Of a stretch of DNA of 64,000 bases, positions 24,461 to 35,478 are shown piece after piece. The position numbers and the translations under genes are program-made. Under the pieces are notes generated by a model. That model ran no database searches, had not been told where the DNA came from, and was given only the letters and a program-made list of their open reading frames with translations. Source of the DNA: Saururus chinensis. Its lineage: Eukaryota; Streptophyta; Magnoliopsida; Piperales; Saururaceae. The stretch's first letter is position 1; every line of letters starts with the position of its first letter. The stretch spans positions 30,024,756 through 30,088,755 of the forward strand of contig CP141150.1 in NCBI GenBank assembly GCA_035235625.1, in the 5' to 3' direction.

Positions 24461-25323
24461 GAATAGATGGAAAAGAGGGTGAAAGAAATGTTAAATATAT
24501 GATTTTGGATATAATAAATCAAAGATTTCACTATTGAGAAGATGAAGAAGAAAGGGGCAGCGAAGCACTGTTTTCCCCTTTTTTAGCCGAGGTTAATGTA
24601 GCACTTTTTTTATACTGTAGCTGCTTAAAACCTTCTTACAAAATGAGCTATATGAAAAGAATGTTATACTACGTAAAGGCCCATATCCACATTTTAACAG
24701 CTTAAATATGCCTTCTCAAATCGAAATGGTCCATTTACGTAGAAAACGAGAATCTCCCTTTTTATTTGTTGGACGACAACCGTTAGCACAAACTACAAAC
24801 CATCAAAACCTGAAGGGACTTTCAAAGGCAACAATAACAACCAATGACAGCCGAAGAAGCAATATTTCATGAGTTGTCTATCTATACACTTAATACTGCT
24901 TAACATAACCCAAAATCTGTAGTTAAAATTTAAAAACCGACGCTAGAGCTATGTTTAGTGACATTTGTTGAAGAGGCATGCCCATATTTCACTTGGCACT
25001 TGCGTTTGTCTGACCAGACTAGTTGTCGTCTGGGTTGTACTTAAATGAAGTAAATGTCAGTAACGAAATCTCACGCTCAACTTAGATCCCCTCAAGACAG
25101 GTGCTAAAACAGAAACTTCCACATTTATTATGTACTATTCCAGTACAGAAAGAGTAAATCTTTATTACAAAGTGCAAATGACATGCGATACATGCCAAGG
25201 CATCATATAGATAACGACACTGATAACAAAGAGGGAAGGATGCCCAGCCACTTATTTATATTTATTCCCACTTTGATTAAATTATTAATTTGATCATCAA
25301 GTATCTTGATGACCGCAGTTAAC

Positions 25324-25656
25324 TTAGCACACAAAACCAACTGGGAAGGTTCTGCCACATGCGCCTAGCACCACCCCGATGGCCACGTCAAGATTGACAG
25401 TAACTATGCCCAAACCACCGGCCTTGAGAGCATCGCAAAGGCAAACAGCAGCCTCAAGGTCAACCAAACCGTCCAGTAGAGAGCAGCAAGTCTGATCAGT
25501 TGATAAGGTTCCTCCAAGCAGACCCGCACATACTTTCAATTGTACAACATCCATCGGGCAAACTTCAGAAGATGGTACTGGAACTTGAGCTGTTACCAAG
25601 TAGAAGAGGATGAGGTTGAGGGTGAGAAAAACTGCAAAAGAACCTTTTGACGCCAT
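25324..25656 (-). CDS. Secreted 8-cysteine hydrophobic-seed-protein-like protein, copy B
   Basis: Intact 110-aa single-exon copy with the same signal peptide and all eight cysteines (33, 43, 57, 58, 72, 74, 100, 110). It differs from copy A at six places, all C-terminal to the CC pair: E62D, A75D, D80G, V81G, P92A and S103T. This is the most divergent of the three intact copies. The changes fall in the loop between C74 and C100, which lines the hydrophobic cavity in this fold, so ligand preference could differ (inference). TATA box, 5' UTR and poly(A) region are conserved. It lies in the middle unit of the array, followed downstream by the junction with unit 1. Confidence 0.95.
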   Translation of the reverse strand: MASKGSFAVFLTLNLILFYLVTAQVPVPSSEVCPMDVVQLKVCAGLLGGTLSTDQTCCSLLDGLVDLEAAVCLCDALKAGGLGIVTVNLDVAIGVVLGACGRTFPVGFVC

Positions 25657-25748
25657 TCCAAAATATGGATGTTTCAGATGCAGTTTAAGTTCAAATTACT
25701 CGTGCTACGAGTATAGGAATGATTGTTTTGTGGTTACAATGGGGAAGG

Positions 25749-25755
25749 ATTTATA
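25749..25755 (-). promoter_or_regulatory. TATA box of 8-cysteine gene copy B
   Basis: TATAAAT on the minus strand, 93 bp upstream of the ATG at 25656; the 5' leader is nearly identical to copy A. Confidence 0.8.
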
Positions 25756-26267
25756 GCTGCACCAAAGAGAAGCTGGCTTAGAAAAAGTAAAATTTTAATT
25801 AATGTTACATTAAATTATATCGGTGTGTTTTTCCCAAAATTGAATTCAGTACTATGTCAACTTTTTTAATCCAGTACTTTTTGAAGAATTCTCAAAAGTG
25901 AAAATTGATATCTGATATAGAAATAGTTGAATCGTGGCTTATTAATTCTCCAATCCCACCACCAGCCACAAGACACGAATTGAGGAATGGTGCAAGTTTG
26001 AGTTTGATGCTGTTCCACATATAGGAACTTTTTGTGCAAGTGCGTGAGTGGTTAGAAAAACCTGAGTTTATATCCTTCCAATACGCAAGAGATACCATTG
26101 AAAATTGAAATTATTGTAAGATCACAAAGATTTAAACACTATAACTATACAAGTACATACTTCCAAGATCATAATGAACATAAGTTATATGCTACCTAAA
26201 TGATTTATATGTGATGTCCAATGATTTATATGTGATGTCCAACAGTATGAGGGCTCCCATTGAGGTC

Positions 26268-27605
26268 ATATCAGATCGGAGTATTTCAAATCACAATAGA
26301 GCATTTCAGAGTAATTTAAATCACGATAGAATAAATTAAAGTAGATTAAATAGGAACATATCAGCATATATCATATTAGCAAATTATATATCTTAATTAG
26401 TATATTACTAATTATGATATGCATTCATATAAATCATATTAAACTAGAAGGTCAGAAAAGCGTACTCCCCTACAATTTTGGAAGTGGCGACATTCAAAGT
26501 TACTCGTTTTCTCAGGGCGTCCTCACTTTCTAATCTGGAGACAGCAGGCAGAACCTCTTCTAACTCCAGAATACTTTTCTCTTTCCATGCCCGTAGGGTA
26601 CGGGTGGAACTTCCCCTTGACTCGGGATCACTTCACCCTTCATGTAGGCGGCAGACAGAACCTCCCCTTACCCGGAGACACTTTACCCTTCATACGCCCG
26701 TAGGCAGCGGACATAACCTCCCCTTACCCAGAGACATTTTACCCTTCAGGCGCCCGTAGGCTGCAAACAGAACCTCCCCTTAATCGGATACACTTTACCC
26801 TTTCCGCACTAGTAGACGACGGACAGATCCTCCCCTTACCCGAAGACACTTTACCCTTTTTGCACCCGTAGGCGGCGGACAGAACCTCCCCTTGCCCCAG
26901 GACGTTTCCCCTATATAGGGTTGCTAACTTGAGGAATGAATACTTCCATTGTGTAGAACACCATCGAATTAGCTAAGAATGCTTTTTTAAACTGAAGAAA
27001 ACGGACTCTAAATGACTCGAGAAACTCCTCCAGAAGAATGAACAGAGTTTGGAATTTATAAGAGAAGTCCCGCGAACAGATGGCATGTGCGCGCGACACG
27101 TGTCGTGCTCCTACTAGCCGAAATGGTAGCACTGTGCATGTGACGCGCACGCAGTGAACGCATCATCCCGCATAGCACGGCTCGGCTTCAGCAATTACGC
27201 CAGCTATTTTGTCTGTTTCATAATTTTTTTAATAATATTTTATTATTATTTTAATCAAATACAATTCAAACTTTAAAACACGATACTTCTTATCCCGAAG
27301 TCGGAATTGTAAGTTCTTAGTACCGATGGACTCGTATCGACAAGCCCTTCGAAACTAGACCTCACATGGGTAGGTTATCTCACTTTTTCAAAGTGGTTCT
27401 TGCCACATTGCACACTTCCCGATGTTGTAATTTTCGCTTCCTACCCTCCATTTCGTGCATTTTTTGGTTCGTTACGCTCGTTACATTGAGCTCTAACAAA
27501 ATACGGGAATTTCATCCGTCAAAAACCCTTTAAAAATTTGACTAAAATTATATAATTACCCCTAACTCTTTTGGGTTAAGCGTAATTGAAACATGGGGTG
27601 CCACA
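26268..27605 (+). mobile_element. Truncated LTR (family of the solo LTR at 55499), unit 2
   Basis: Counterpart of 18128-19453 with the same left truncation, ~57-bp minisatellite (~26530-26900), TATA-like CTATATAGGG at 26911 and terminal GGGTGCCACA. Upstream, a short ATGATTTATATGTGATGTCCA word is present twice in tandem (26208-26245) where unit 1 has it once. Confidence 0.85.
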
Positions 27606-28890
27606 ATTGTGATTTTCAACTCTATAAAATAAAACTTCAATGGAAGGATGTACTTATGTCACAACTTGGTATTAAATAAGGTGAGTGTGTAAATTAATTT
27701 TAAATAGAAGTTTCAGGAATTTATTTTTTTTAAATTAATGTTTATTTAAAAAAATACTTTTGGAGAGATTTGAGGAGGGGGTAACAGAGATGATCATCTA
27801 CATAAATTATGTAACACACCTTATTCACTTCTCGCCCCCCATGGTGTTGAAATCCTAGTTTTGCCCCTGCATGTACTGTATACTTGTGAAAAAATGTTAT
27901 TGATTATTTACCTAATAAGAATTACATTCATGCTACCTTGAAGAAGGGGAACATATAAGCCACAAAACAAATCCTGAATGGGAAGGCCACTCTCCACACG
28001 TGAAGTTTGTTGGCAACATAATACTTTAAAATATATGGCTTAATATTAAACCGGTGAGATTTCGACTCACATTGTTTACTATAAGCATATTTGGGTTAGT
28101 CTGGTACTTATAATTATATGACATGTAACTAATGTTCATTATGATCTTGAAAGCATATATTTTAACCATAGCATGCACGGGAAACCTCCGTTTGAAACGT
28201 ACTTAATCCTTATTTACACACGCAATGCACTTTCATTCTTGCTAATTAAAAACAAACAAAAAATGTCAAACAACAAATTGGGAATTTGTATTGTTATAGT
28301 GTTTAATCTATGAGAGTTTACAATAATTTCAATTTGTAATACTATCTCATGCACATTAGAGGGATATAAACTCTTGTTTTTCTTACCATTCACATGCTTG
28401 AACAAAAATTTTCAAAGTGGAGAGTGGCCTGAAACTCAAACTTTCACCATTCCACAATTCTTGTCTTGTCATTGATGTGGGGATTGGAGAATTAATGAGA
28501 CATGATTCGGCTATTTCAATATCAAAAATTACTCTTAACTTTTCATAATGTACTTTTAAAAGTACTAAAATAAAAAAGTTGATCTAGAATTGAATTAAAA
28601 AAAGTTGATCTTGAAAGAAAAACTAACAAATCTCTTTACATTAATACCAATGTGAAAATTGTAAACAAAGACCAGATATACCAACATGTAATGGTCAATA
28701 CCAAAGTTCAATTCAATTTTAATGGAAAAAGGGACATATACCAAATTTGGGAGATACACATTGACACAATCTAAAGTAACATTAATTAATATGTTACTTT
28801 TACTAAGCCAACTTCTTTCTGATGCAACTATAAATCCTTCCCTAATGTAACCACTAAACAATCAGCCCTATACTCATAGCATTGGAGTAA
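27606..28890 (+). pseudogene. Inverted orphan promoter of an 8-cysteine gene (unit 2)
   Basis: Counterpart of 19454-20735: diverged upstream module ending with TATAAATCCTTCCCTAATGTAACC and TACTCATAGCATTGGAG, with no coding sequence behind it. Together the two copies show that the loss of the coding part preceded the unit duplication. Confidence 0.8.
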
Positions 28891-29800
28891 CTAGTCAATG
28901 TGTGGTTAATAAAGAGCATTGACTTTTTATTTGGCATATAAGTGGATGCGTACTATCGCCATTTTTCTATTTAAACCTATAAATGATAAATGGCAAAATT
29001 GTTGATATGCACTTGAGGTGATGTGATCTCTATTTAAGCTTAATATAAATGAGACAATAAAGCGTAATGACAATTTTACACCACAAATACTACAAGAGAA
29101 TGACAACACGTTTTATTTGTATTTTATAATTCTATGTTTTGTAGTTTTTGGCAAATATAAGATCAAATATCATATATTTTATTATTAAGATGGACATAGA
29201 AAAGGACAAAAATATTCACTCACACCAACTACTTAGGAAAAGTGTATAAAAACTAATAATAAAGTAGTTTAAAATTTTATGAGCAACTAAACTCATGGTC
29301 CCTATTATAGAACATCATTGCTTTTGTTGATTCTCACAACTAAAAAGATTAGGAAACAAAGGATGCAAACGGTAATGTGCAACCCACCACCCAAAAGCCC
29401 AACTCTCGAAGGCCCAACACTACCCCCTAGTAAATACCCGCTTATTATGTTTCATTCACCTCTTTCCCTTGGGATTTCTCTACTTTAAGGAAACCTACTT
29501 TACATAGAAGTTACTTGTGACAACTTTGGAAGGCACTTGGATGGCCATACTTTTTAGAGCCTTAAAAATTAAAAAGGATATAACTATATGAATTATTATT
29601 TTAAAAACTTAATATAAGCATAATGTGGTAAAATTTTTGGCACCCTTTTGACTTTGATAATGACTAGTAGAAGTGTACGTGCATAATGCATGTGTTGCAC
29701 TCCATAGATTCGGAGTCTTACATTATCATATGCAAATTGAGCTTCAACTTTAATTATCATACCCAATCTATAGACAAGAGTTCATAAATAATAGTTTTGG
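28891..29800. other. Unit 2 spacer without recognised features
   Basis: Near-identical to 20740-21640. No gene or RNA signal seen. Confidence 0.5.
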
Positions 29801-29804
29801 TGTA

Positions 29805-31100
29805 TCGGGGGTAATTTAGGACTTATATGACAAAAATCTCAGCCCCCTTTATCACTTTGATAATACTATATATTAGGGGTAATTTAGGATTTTTATGACA
29901 AAAATCTTTGCCCCCCCTTCTTACTTTAATAAGTTATAAACTAATTAGGATTAATGCTATTTTAGGATTACTATGACAAGAATCTCTACCCCCTTCTCAC
30001 TTTAATAATTTTTAAACCAATTAGGATTATTAAAATCAAGGTTATACGTATTGGAGAAATTACTTTCATATTTTATGTCTCTTGAATTCTAAATTAATTA
30101 AATATTTTATTGAAACGGCAATATTGGTATAGAGTGGCAAAACTCTCTTTGGAATTTCTATGACAAAAACATCTTCTATTTTTCTCACTTTAGTAAGTTC
30201 CAAATTAAATAGGACTATGAATCCAAGGTTATATGTATTGGAGATATTTTTTTAATATTTTAAGTCTCATCAATTCTAAATTAATTAAAAGTTTCTTTAA
30301 AAGGACAATTAAAATAGGTATAGAGTGACAAAATTCTCTTCAGGAAGTTTACGAAAAAAATCTATAGCCCTTTCTCACTTTAATAAGTTCTAAACTCATT
30401 AGGACTATGAAATCCAAGGTCATACTAATTAGAGAAATTATTGTTATATTTTAGGTCTCTTTAAGACTGAATTAATTAATAGTTTGTTTTAAAGGGCAAT
30501 ATAGATATAGAGTGGAAAAAATTTCTGCCCCGCTTTTCACTTTAATAAGTTCTAAACCAATTATGACCACGAAATCTAGGGTTACACATTTTTGAGAAAT
30601 CATTCTAATAGTTTAGGTTTTTTGAATTATAAATTAATTAAGAGTTTGTTTGATAGGAACGTATAGACATATAGTGGCAAAATTTTTGGCACCTTTGTCA
30701 CTTTAATTAGTTCTAAACCAAGAACTATGAAATTCAAGGTTATAAATATTAGAGAAATCATTGTAATATTTTAGGTTTTTTGAATACTAAATTGATTAAA
30801 AGTTCTTTTCAAAGGGCAATATAAGTATAGAGTAAGTATAAAGTGGCAAAAATCTCCACCTCATTTCTCACTTTAATATTAATATTTATGTACATATGTA
30901 TTTGAGAAATTTTTATAATATTTTAAATTACATGAATTTTAAATTGGTTAAAAGCTCCTTTCGAAGGTCGATATAGTATAGAGTGACAAAAATCTCCCCT
31001 CACCCTTTCTTACTTTTTCTAAATTGATTAAAAGTTCCTTTCAAAGGGCAATATAGATATAGAATGACAAAATTTCTACCCTTTTTTTACTTCATTAATA
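29805..31100. repeat. Satellite-like block 3, ~175-bp monomers (unit 2)
   Basis: Same monomers, order and orientation as block 2, with scattered substitutions and small gaps (for example a few bases missing near 30720). Block 3 is therefore a copy of block 2 made with the whole unit, not an independent expansion. Confidence 0.85.
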
Positions 31101-31343
31101 GTATAAATATAAATATAAATTTAAACTCGAACCGCATAAATACAAAATACTTTCAAACTAGTGCTGCCAAGGCCTTAGCCGTCTGGTGGACCCAAGTCCA
31201 GTGGAGGGCGACGCCAGCACACCACGTTGGAGGCTAGCAGAATGGGAACCAAGGGGTTCCCTGGAAGAAAAACCCAATCGCAACTCCGCGGAGCCGTGAT
31301 TCAGTTATAACAAGTTTTCATTATTATGATTATTATTATTATG

Positions 31344-31415
<72 letters not shown>

Positions 31416-31990
31416 TCTTCTCTCGTCCCCTTTTTCCATTATATCTCCAATTCATGCATGGAAACTATTCTCCCACTCACCTGAGTCCCATCGAACACGG
31501 CAAAGCCCTCATTCTCCACATAAAGCCCTCTTTAAAGTGCCTAAGCCCTCTATTATACTTCGAACCCCTTTTTACTTGTCAAACATTATTTTATTCGTTA
31601 AACCCTTTTTTTTCTCCTTTTCTCTTCCATTTACATTGTTTTTCTCCTTTTACATGTTGTAAGCTTCTACAACGAGTTGACGCCTCCGATGTGCAACTAA
31701 GCTCCACATCAGGCTCTAGAGGTACAAATATCCGTGTAAAATATGAAAAATAAATTCACTAAAGTGTCGAAAGTGCCAGATGGAAATTGAGTGAGAAAAT
31801 AGCTTACAAGGTTGCAGAAATTTGTAGAAAAGTCAAGGATGTTACATTTTCTTGCAAATGAAACAATCATTGTTTTGTTTCTTGTATTACTTCTTCCATA
31901 TGCATTGTCTGTTCGAGAGCCTATTCTAGTTCCTTGGTTTCTCTTTCCTCTACCATGAAATGAATTGTTTTAAAAAAATTCCTCCATTTT
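31101..31990. other. Unit 2 spacer with expanded (ATT)n microsatellite at 31318-31414
   Basis: Counterpart of 22961-23880. The ATT run, only a few repeats long in unit 1 (23173-23190), is about 30 repeats here. The GC-rich patch (31140-31310) is retained. No gene is called. Confidence 0.8.
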
Positions 31991-32108
31991 CCTTTTTCTC
32001 TTTGAAATTAAATTTGGATTGAAAAGCTTAATCCATGGAGGAAAGAGTAAACTTTTTAATACCTGATTTGTGAGCTTCAATAGAAGTCATCAACTCATGC
32101 ATACTTAA

Positions 32109-32690
32109 TTATGATAAATCTCTTGCCTCTTCAATAGCGGCCACAACATATTCAAATTTGGCTGACATGCTTCTTAATCCTTTTTGCACAATCTTCTTAT
32201 CCAAAATGTTATTTGCATAACTTTTAATTTGATTAACTATGGTAGAAAATCTAGAATTGAAATCTTGAATATTCTCACTATGCCAAATTATCAAAATCCC
32301 TCTATAAAGTTTGAAGCTTAATAGAAATTATATTTTTGGTCTCTTAAAATTCAGTTTTCAAAATTTCTCATACTTCTTTGGATCTTGTGGAAGCCATAAT
32401 TTTTTAAAAAATTATTTTGCTCACCGTTTATTGTATGTTAAATAGGGCTTTTACATCTTGCTTCTTGTTCTCTTTGTATGTCTTCATCTTCTCTTCATCT
32501 AAACTGTCTACGACTTCTCTATTTTGTGGTTCTACATCAGTTTGTATGCTCTATAAATCATAGCTTTCCCATCAAATATCTTTAATGAAAGCTTATCTGA
32601 CGAAGAACTTGAGCATAATGTCATAACGGTTTAAGGAACCCAATGGGTTTGCTAGATTGGCTTTGCTAGATTGGCTTTGATACGTAATTT
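32109..32690 (-). mobile_element. Ty1-copia gag fossil (unit 2)
   Basis: Copy of the fossil at 23888-24460, carrying FNSRFSTIVNQIKSYANN and FEYVVAAIEEARDLS on the minus strand and the degenerate primer-site region near 32680. Broken, no pol attached. Confidence 0.8.
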
Positions 32691-33557
32691 GTTGGAATAG
32701 ATGGACAAGAGGGTGAAAAAATATAAAAATATAAGATTTTGGATATAATAAATCAAAGATTTCACTATTGAGAAGATGAAGAAGAAAGGGGCAGCGAAGC
32801 ACTGTTTTCCCCTTTTTTAGCCGAGGTTAATGTAGCACTTTTTTATACTGTAGCTGCTTAAAACCTTCTTACAAAATGAGCTATATGAAAAGAATGTTAT
32901 ACTACGTAAAGGCCCATATCCACATTTTAACAGCTTAAATATGCCTTCTCAAATCGAAATGGTCCATTTACGTAGAAAACGAGAATCTCCCTTTTTATTT
33001 GTTGGACGACAACCGTTAGCACAAACTACAAACCATCAAAACCTGAAGGGACTTTCAAAGGCAACAATAACAACCAATGACAGCCGAAGAAGCAATATTT
33101 CATGAGTTGTCTATCTATACACTTAATACTGCTTAACATAACCCAAAATCTGTAGTTAAAATTTAAAAACCGACGCTAGAGCTATGTTTAGTGACATTTG
33201 TTGAAGAGGCATGCCCATATTTCACTTGGCACTTGCGTTTGTCTGACCAGACTAGTTGTCGTCTGGGTTGTACTTAAATGAAGTAAATGTCAGTAACGAA
33301 ATCTCACGCTCAACTTAGATCCCCTCAAGACAGGTGCTAAAACAGAAACTTCCACATTTATTATGTACTATTCCAGTACAGAAAGAGTAAATCTTTATTA
33401 CAAAGTGCAAAATGACATGCGATACATGCCAAGCCAACATATACATAACGACACTGATAACAAAGAGGGAAGGATGCCCAGCCACTTATTTATATTTATT
33501 CCCACTTTGATTAAATTATTAATTTGATCATCAAGTATCTTGATGACCGCAGTTAAC

Positions 33558-33890
33558 TTAGCACACAAAACCAACTGGGAAGGATCTGCCACATGCGCCT
33601 AGCACCACCCCGATGGGCACGTCAAGATTGACAGTAACTATGCCCAAAACATCGGCCTTGAGAGCAGCGCAAAGGCAAACAGCAGCCTCAAGGTCAACCA
33701 AACCGTCCAGTAGAGAGCAGCAAGTCTGATCAGTTGATAAGGTTCCTCCAAGCAGACCCGCACATACTTTCAATTGTACAACATCCATCGGGCAAACTTC
33801 AGAAGATGGTACTGGAACTTGAGCTGTTACCAAGTAGAAGAGGATGAGGTTGAGGGTGAGAAAAACTGCAAAAGAACCTTTTGACGCCAT
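33558..33890 (-). CDS. Secreted 8-cysteine hydrophobic-seed-protein-like protein, copy C
   Basis: Intact 110-aa copy, identical to copy A except D62 as in copy B. Signal peptide, eight-cysteine motif and NLDVPI are complete. The locus is a mosaic. Its coding region and 3' flank match units 1/2. Its 5' leader and promoter (GTTGCAGATGCAGTTTAAGTTTAAA, GATAGAAGTTGGCTTAGCAG) match the pseudogene at 37787-38116 instead. This is expected if unequal crossing-over or conversion took place within the gene. The promoter joins truncated kinase DNA at ~34045, so the longer upstream module of copies A and B is absent and expression may differ (inference). Confidence 0.95.
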   Translation of the reverse strand: MASKGSFAVFLTLNLILFYLVTAQVPVPSSEVCPMDVVQLKVCAGLLGGTLSTDQTCCSLLDGLVDLEAAVCLCAALKADVLGIVTVNLDVPIGVVLGACGRSFPVGFVC

Positions 33891-33982
33891 TCCAAAATAT
33901 AGATGTTGCAGATGCAGTTTAAGTTTAAATTACTCGTGCTACGAGTACAGGGATGATTGTTTTGTGGATACAATGGGGAAGG

Positions 33983-33989
33983 ATTTATA
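33983..33989 (-). promoter_or_regulatory. TATA box of 8-cysteine gene copy C
   Basis: TATAAAT on the minus strand, 93 bp upstream of the ATG at 33890. Only ~55 bp further upstream the sequence switches to kinase-derived DNA. Confidence 0.75.
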
Positions 33990-34764
33990 GCTGCACCAGA
34001 TAGAAGTTGGCTTAGCAGAAGTAAAATGTAAATTAATGTTACTTTAGACCAAATGATAAATATATACCAGGCTAATTATCCAAACGAAAATTTTCTTCAT
34101 AGTTACATTCAAAGATTTGGACTTTTAAAGATTTTTATGTTTTACCTTGAAATCACGTGAATGAACCTTGATTCCCATGGATTGTGCTACCGCATCCATG
34201 CTTGAGATTATTGTCTTTGCAGGTTTACGCGAAACGAAACGAGTTTGACGTTTTACACAATCCTGCTCAGGCAGTCAAATTGGCCAAAGTTGCTTTTACT
34301 TACCAGACAAAAATTAGAAATACAAGAACCAGATTGCTCAAAAATATAGACCCATATTAACTCCTACGTAACATATTTCAAACCAGTATAGCATAACAAA
34401 CAGAGATAGACAAGATATCAGTTGATATGGAGGGTATAAATTTTAAGGGAAAAAGTCTTTCCAGGTAAAAAAAAAAAAAGAATCCGGGTAAAAGAGCACC
34501 CAAATGCCATATTCATCAAATTTGGCCACTAAAATAAAAGAGAGTACGGAATATAAGGCCTCAAAATCTTCGTTTCAACAAAGACACATTTTAACAGTTA
34601 CCTAGTAATCTGAATCAGCGATTTCAAAGTGACATACATCTAAATCAGCAATTTTAGGCGTCATGTTATCATGAACTTTGTTTAAAACCATGAGGCAAAC
34701 GCAAAAAGACAAGATAGTTTACTTTTAAGAGTAGGATTTCTTTTGCACAAATGGTTTACAACAA

Positions 34765-35478
34765 GAACGTAGCTATTCAGACCCCATTATTTTCCCAGTG
34801 TCGTCTAAAGTAAAGCGAAAAAAGTAATTTTATTTTTACTTCATTCCCCCACTTACCCTCCCTTATTTTGCACATGCTTCCCCCACTTCACTAAAACTCC
34901 TATTTGTCTTCCAGCGACGGCAACATAAACTCCAACGACCATTTCGAATCTGACTTGCGCACCGGCAAACTGGCCGCACAGCCTGTGCAGATCCGGCCAC
35001 GGCAACACAAGCCGTAGCCAGTGCGGACAGATTCGGCCGTGCTGGCGGCGGCTTGCACTGGCCACACGCGGCACGGACAGATCTGGCCGAGTGCGGCGGC
35101 CTGCGCTGGCAGCGCACGGCAGGCAGGATTTGGTCGTGGCCTGGCAGCGGCCTGCGCTGCCAACACGCGGCGGGCTGGATCTGGCTGCGACTTGGCAGCA
35201 GCCTGCGCTGCCAATGCGCGGCACGGCCAGATCTGGCCATAGCTTGCGCTGGTCGAGCACAGCACGACTGGATTTGGCTGTGGGCGGCACAGTTTTGGCT
35301 CCTGTGGCGCCGGTGCTGGTGCCAGTGACCGGTTTCACCGGAGAAGAAGATGGGGAAGGGGAAGAGTGGTATTTTTTTTTAAGTATTGGGGATAAGTGAG
35401 AAATTTTAATAACAAGAGTTAGGGTAAAGGAGAAATTGGGGACAGAAGGAAAAAAGTGAGGTTTGAATAGCCACGTTT
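34765..35478. mobile_element. Non-autonomous Mutator-like element in D1 with a GC-rich cargo
   Basis: A 714-bp insertion with terminal inverted repeats (GAACGTAGCTATTCAGACC at the left, GGTTTGAATAGCCACGTTT at the right). The flanking 9-mers are TTACAACAA and TTACCCCTA. The corresponding empty site in D2 (~38999) is TTACAGCTA, two changes from each flank, which supports a 9-bp target duplication as in Mutator elements. The ends resemble those of the D2 element (GAACGCGGCTATT). The middle (~34900-35340) is strongly GC-rich, unlike anything nearby, as in Pack-MULEs that carry captured sequence. No transposase. Confidence 0.82.
35050..35265. repeat. 51-bp minisatellite inside the D1 Mutator-like element
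   Basis: CCTGCGCTG recurs at 35101, 35152 and 35203 with related words at ~35050 and ~35244, a 51-bp period of about four units. Since 51 is a multiple of three, several frames stay open, which explains the long frames here. They are low-complexity (Arg/Ala/Pro-rich) and I do not call a gene. Confidence 0.85.

Larger units (their letters stand above)
15830..34040. repeat. Tandem segmental array, units of ~8.85 and ~8.23 kb plus a partial third
   Basis: Unit 1 is 15830-24679, unit 2 is 24680-32912 and unit 3 is 32913-~34040; all begin CCCATATCCACATTTTAACAG. The spacing of the intact 8-cysteine genes (starts 16806, 25656, 33890) equals the unit lengths. Units 1 and 2 share, in the same order, the gene, its upstream module, a truncated LTR, an inverted orphan promoter, a satellite block and a copia gag fossil, with only scattered substitutions and small gaps by eye. 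Unit 1 is longer mainly because it has ~750 bp at ~17314-18070 that unit 2 lacks. Inclusion of transposon fossils at the same relative positions shows that the duplication came after their insertion. Confidence 0.95.

Noticed and set aside
34853-35399. Several overlapping frames of 90-161 codons
   Set aside because: Produced by the GC-rich 51-bp minisatellite inside a Mutator-like element; no family resemblance and frames overlap on both strands.
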